Shown here piece by piece: positions 63,025 through 64,000 of a stretch of 64,000 nucleotides of DNA. Position 1 is the first letter of the stretch. Every line of letters begins with the position of its first letter. The translations under genes and the position numbers were made by a program. The notes below the pieces were generated by a model, which saw only the letters and a list, made by a program, of their open reading frames with translations, was not told the DNA's origin and did not search any database. Origin of the DNA: Paracyclopina nana (lineage: Eukaryota > Arthropoda > Copepoda > Cyclopoida > Cyclopettidae); the NCBI GenBank assembly GCA_019096065.1, contig JAGUCH010000006.1, forward strand, positions 1,880,001 through 1,944,000. The letters run 5' to 3'.

Positions 63025-64000
63025 TTGCTTTCTAATTATTCTTTTATGGTACTTAACAAATATCTGACGTTGCAACAAAATTGCAACAAATTGTAGATCT
63101 ATTGTTGCTCATCAAGCATTAAAACAAATCGACAACTGACAATGTGTATTTGATAGTATTTACCTTTTGACCATAAAAGTACTCTGCGCTAGCAGACTCG
63201 CGAAAATACATTGAGCTAATGTTATTTGAGATTACCAGCTGACTTAAAATCAGAATTGATGCTGGAGCATTTCTCACTATCTGAAAATTCAACAGGAATT
63301 GAGAAATGTGTGATCAGATTGATAAGAAATTCTTCTGGCTCAGCTATTGCAAGAATGTTGCTCGTAAATGAAGAATAATGTCTATGGTATGCTATTAAAA
63401 AGCTTCTAGTTGGATGCATCACTCAACGAATCTTTGTAATTGGGGTCAATATGCCTGATAAAATTCATGCGGAAAACAGCTTTCTGTTAGCATTACACGC
63501 ACTAAACTGCATTCGATCAGGGCAAACAGCACTTTGAAAGGTTGCACATAAAGGATAATCAAAAGGAAAGTAGCCTAATTTCGGAAGATCACCGATATAC
63601 AGTAGAGTAGAAAAATCTCGTTTCCTTCTTGCCTTAAGTTGTCTTGCCGCATATCATTTCATTCAGCCGAAGTCGATGATTTTTCCAATAATCCAGAATG
63701 TCACAAAAAACCTTTCTTGACTTTCTCGTTTATCTGTCATAACTCCTTAGTCAATTTTACTGGATTTAAACATTACGTTTTGCGTAAATTCACTTAGTCA
63801 TGCTTTTGAGTGATCTTCAAATTCAATATGTTTATTTGAGAGGCTCTTCTGCAAGTGTCTCACAAATAGGTTGCGAAATTTTACAATCAATTGTTGCGCT
63901 AAAAGGAAAACCGCATTTTAAAATTGGATGCATCAGAAACGAAAGAAATTCAAGCCCTTCCAAAAAAAATTCTATGCGAGGTCTTCAATTTGGTAGGTCG
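63025..64000. other. Downstream of C11orf54; no gene recognised
   Basis: An ATTAAA near 63118 may serve as the polyadenylation signal of C11orf54. The rest is AT-rich with no supported feature. Confidence 0.55.

Overview
This window is eukaryotic nuclear DNA, most likely from an arthropod. The genes are split by GT-AG introns of about 50 bp to 4.3 kb, sit in AT-rich spacers of several kb, and match animal families. The Ndr-kinase, otopetrin and RpL6 proteins look arthropod-like to me; this is recognition from memory, and the species cannot be named from the sequence.

Layout. 1-6 kb: no gene recognised. It holds a 490-bp element with 17-bp terminal inverted repeats, then a compound repeat block (about 2.6-5.7 kb) made of GTGCG/TGTAG word arrays, a 170-bp tandem repeat and a 324-bp tandem repeat rich in TGACTCA sites. 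6.2-10.0 kb (+): five exons of a BICD-related dynein adaptor, with its N-terminus outside the window. 13.7-18.5 kb (+): a small, probably GPI-anchored single-Ig protein with a 4.3-kb intron. 20.3-24.8 kb (+): an otopetrin proton channel. 25.6-28.0 kb (-): the Ndr kinase tricornered/STK38, complete in four exons, with a small secreted-type ORF on the opposite strand of its first intron. 29.2-30.7 kb (+): ribosomal protein L6, with a candidate C/D snoRNA in an intron. 32.0-32.5 kb (-): a synaptobrevin with an uninterrupted coding region. 38.0-41.3 kb (+): a PTB-domain protein with a long proline-rich tail. 43.4-44.8 kb: three tRNA-like sequences bracketed by two related hairpin elements. 51.1-52.4 kb (-): an erlin-type SPFH protein. 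61.7-63.0 kb (+): the C11orf54 (DUF1907) zinc-dependent ester hydrolase. The long spacers 44.8-51.1 and 52.4-61.7 kb hold nothing I can assign.

The genes are unrelated and do not form a pathway. Bicdr (vesicle adaptor), synaptobrevin (fusion) and Ndr kinase (cell shape, neurite branching) are all used in neurons, but their neighbourhood looks incidental. trc and RpL6 are head to head across about 1.2 kb. Otopetrin/trc and RpL6/synaptobrevin are convergent pairs.

Exon coordinates were set by hand from splice sites, reading-frame continuity and family resemblance. Junctions of the recognised genes keep frame, which supports the models. No alignment, folding or database search was run.
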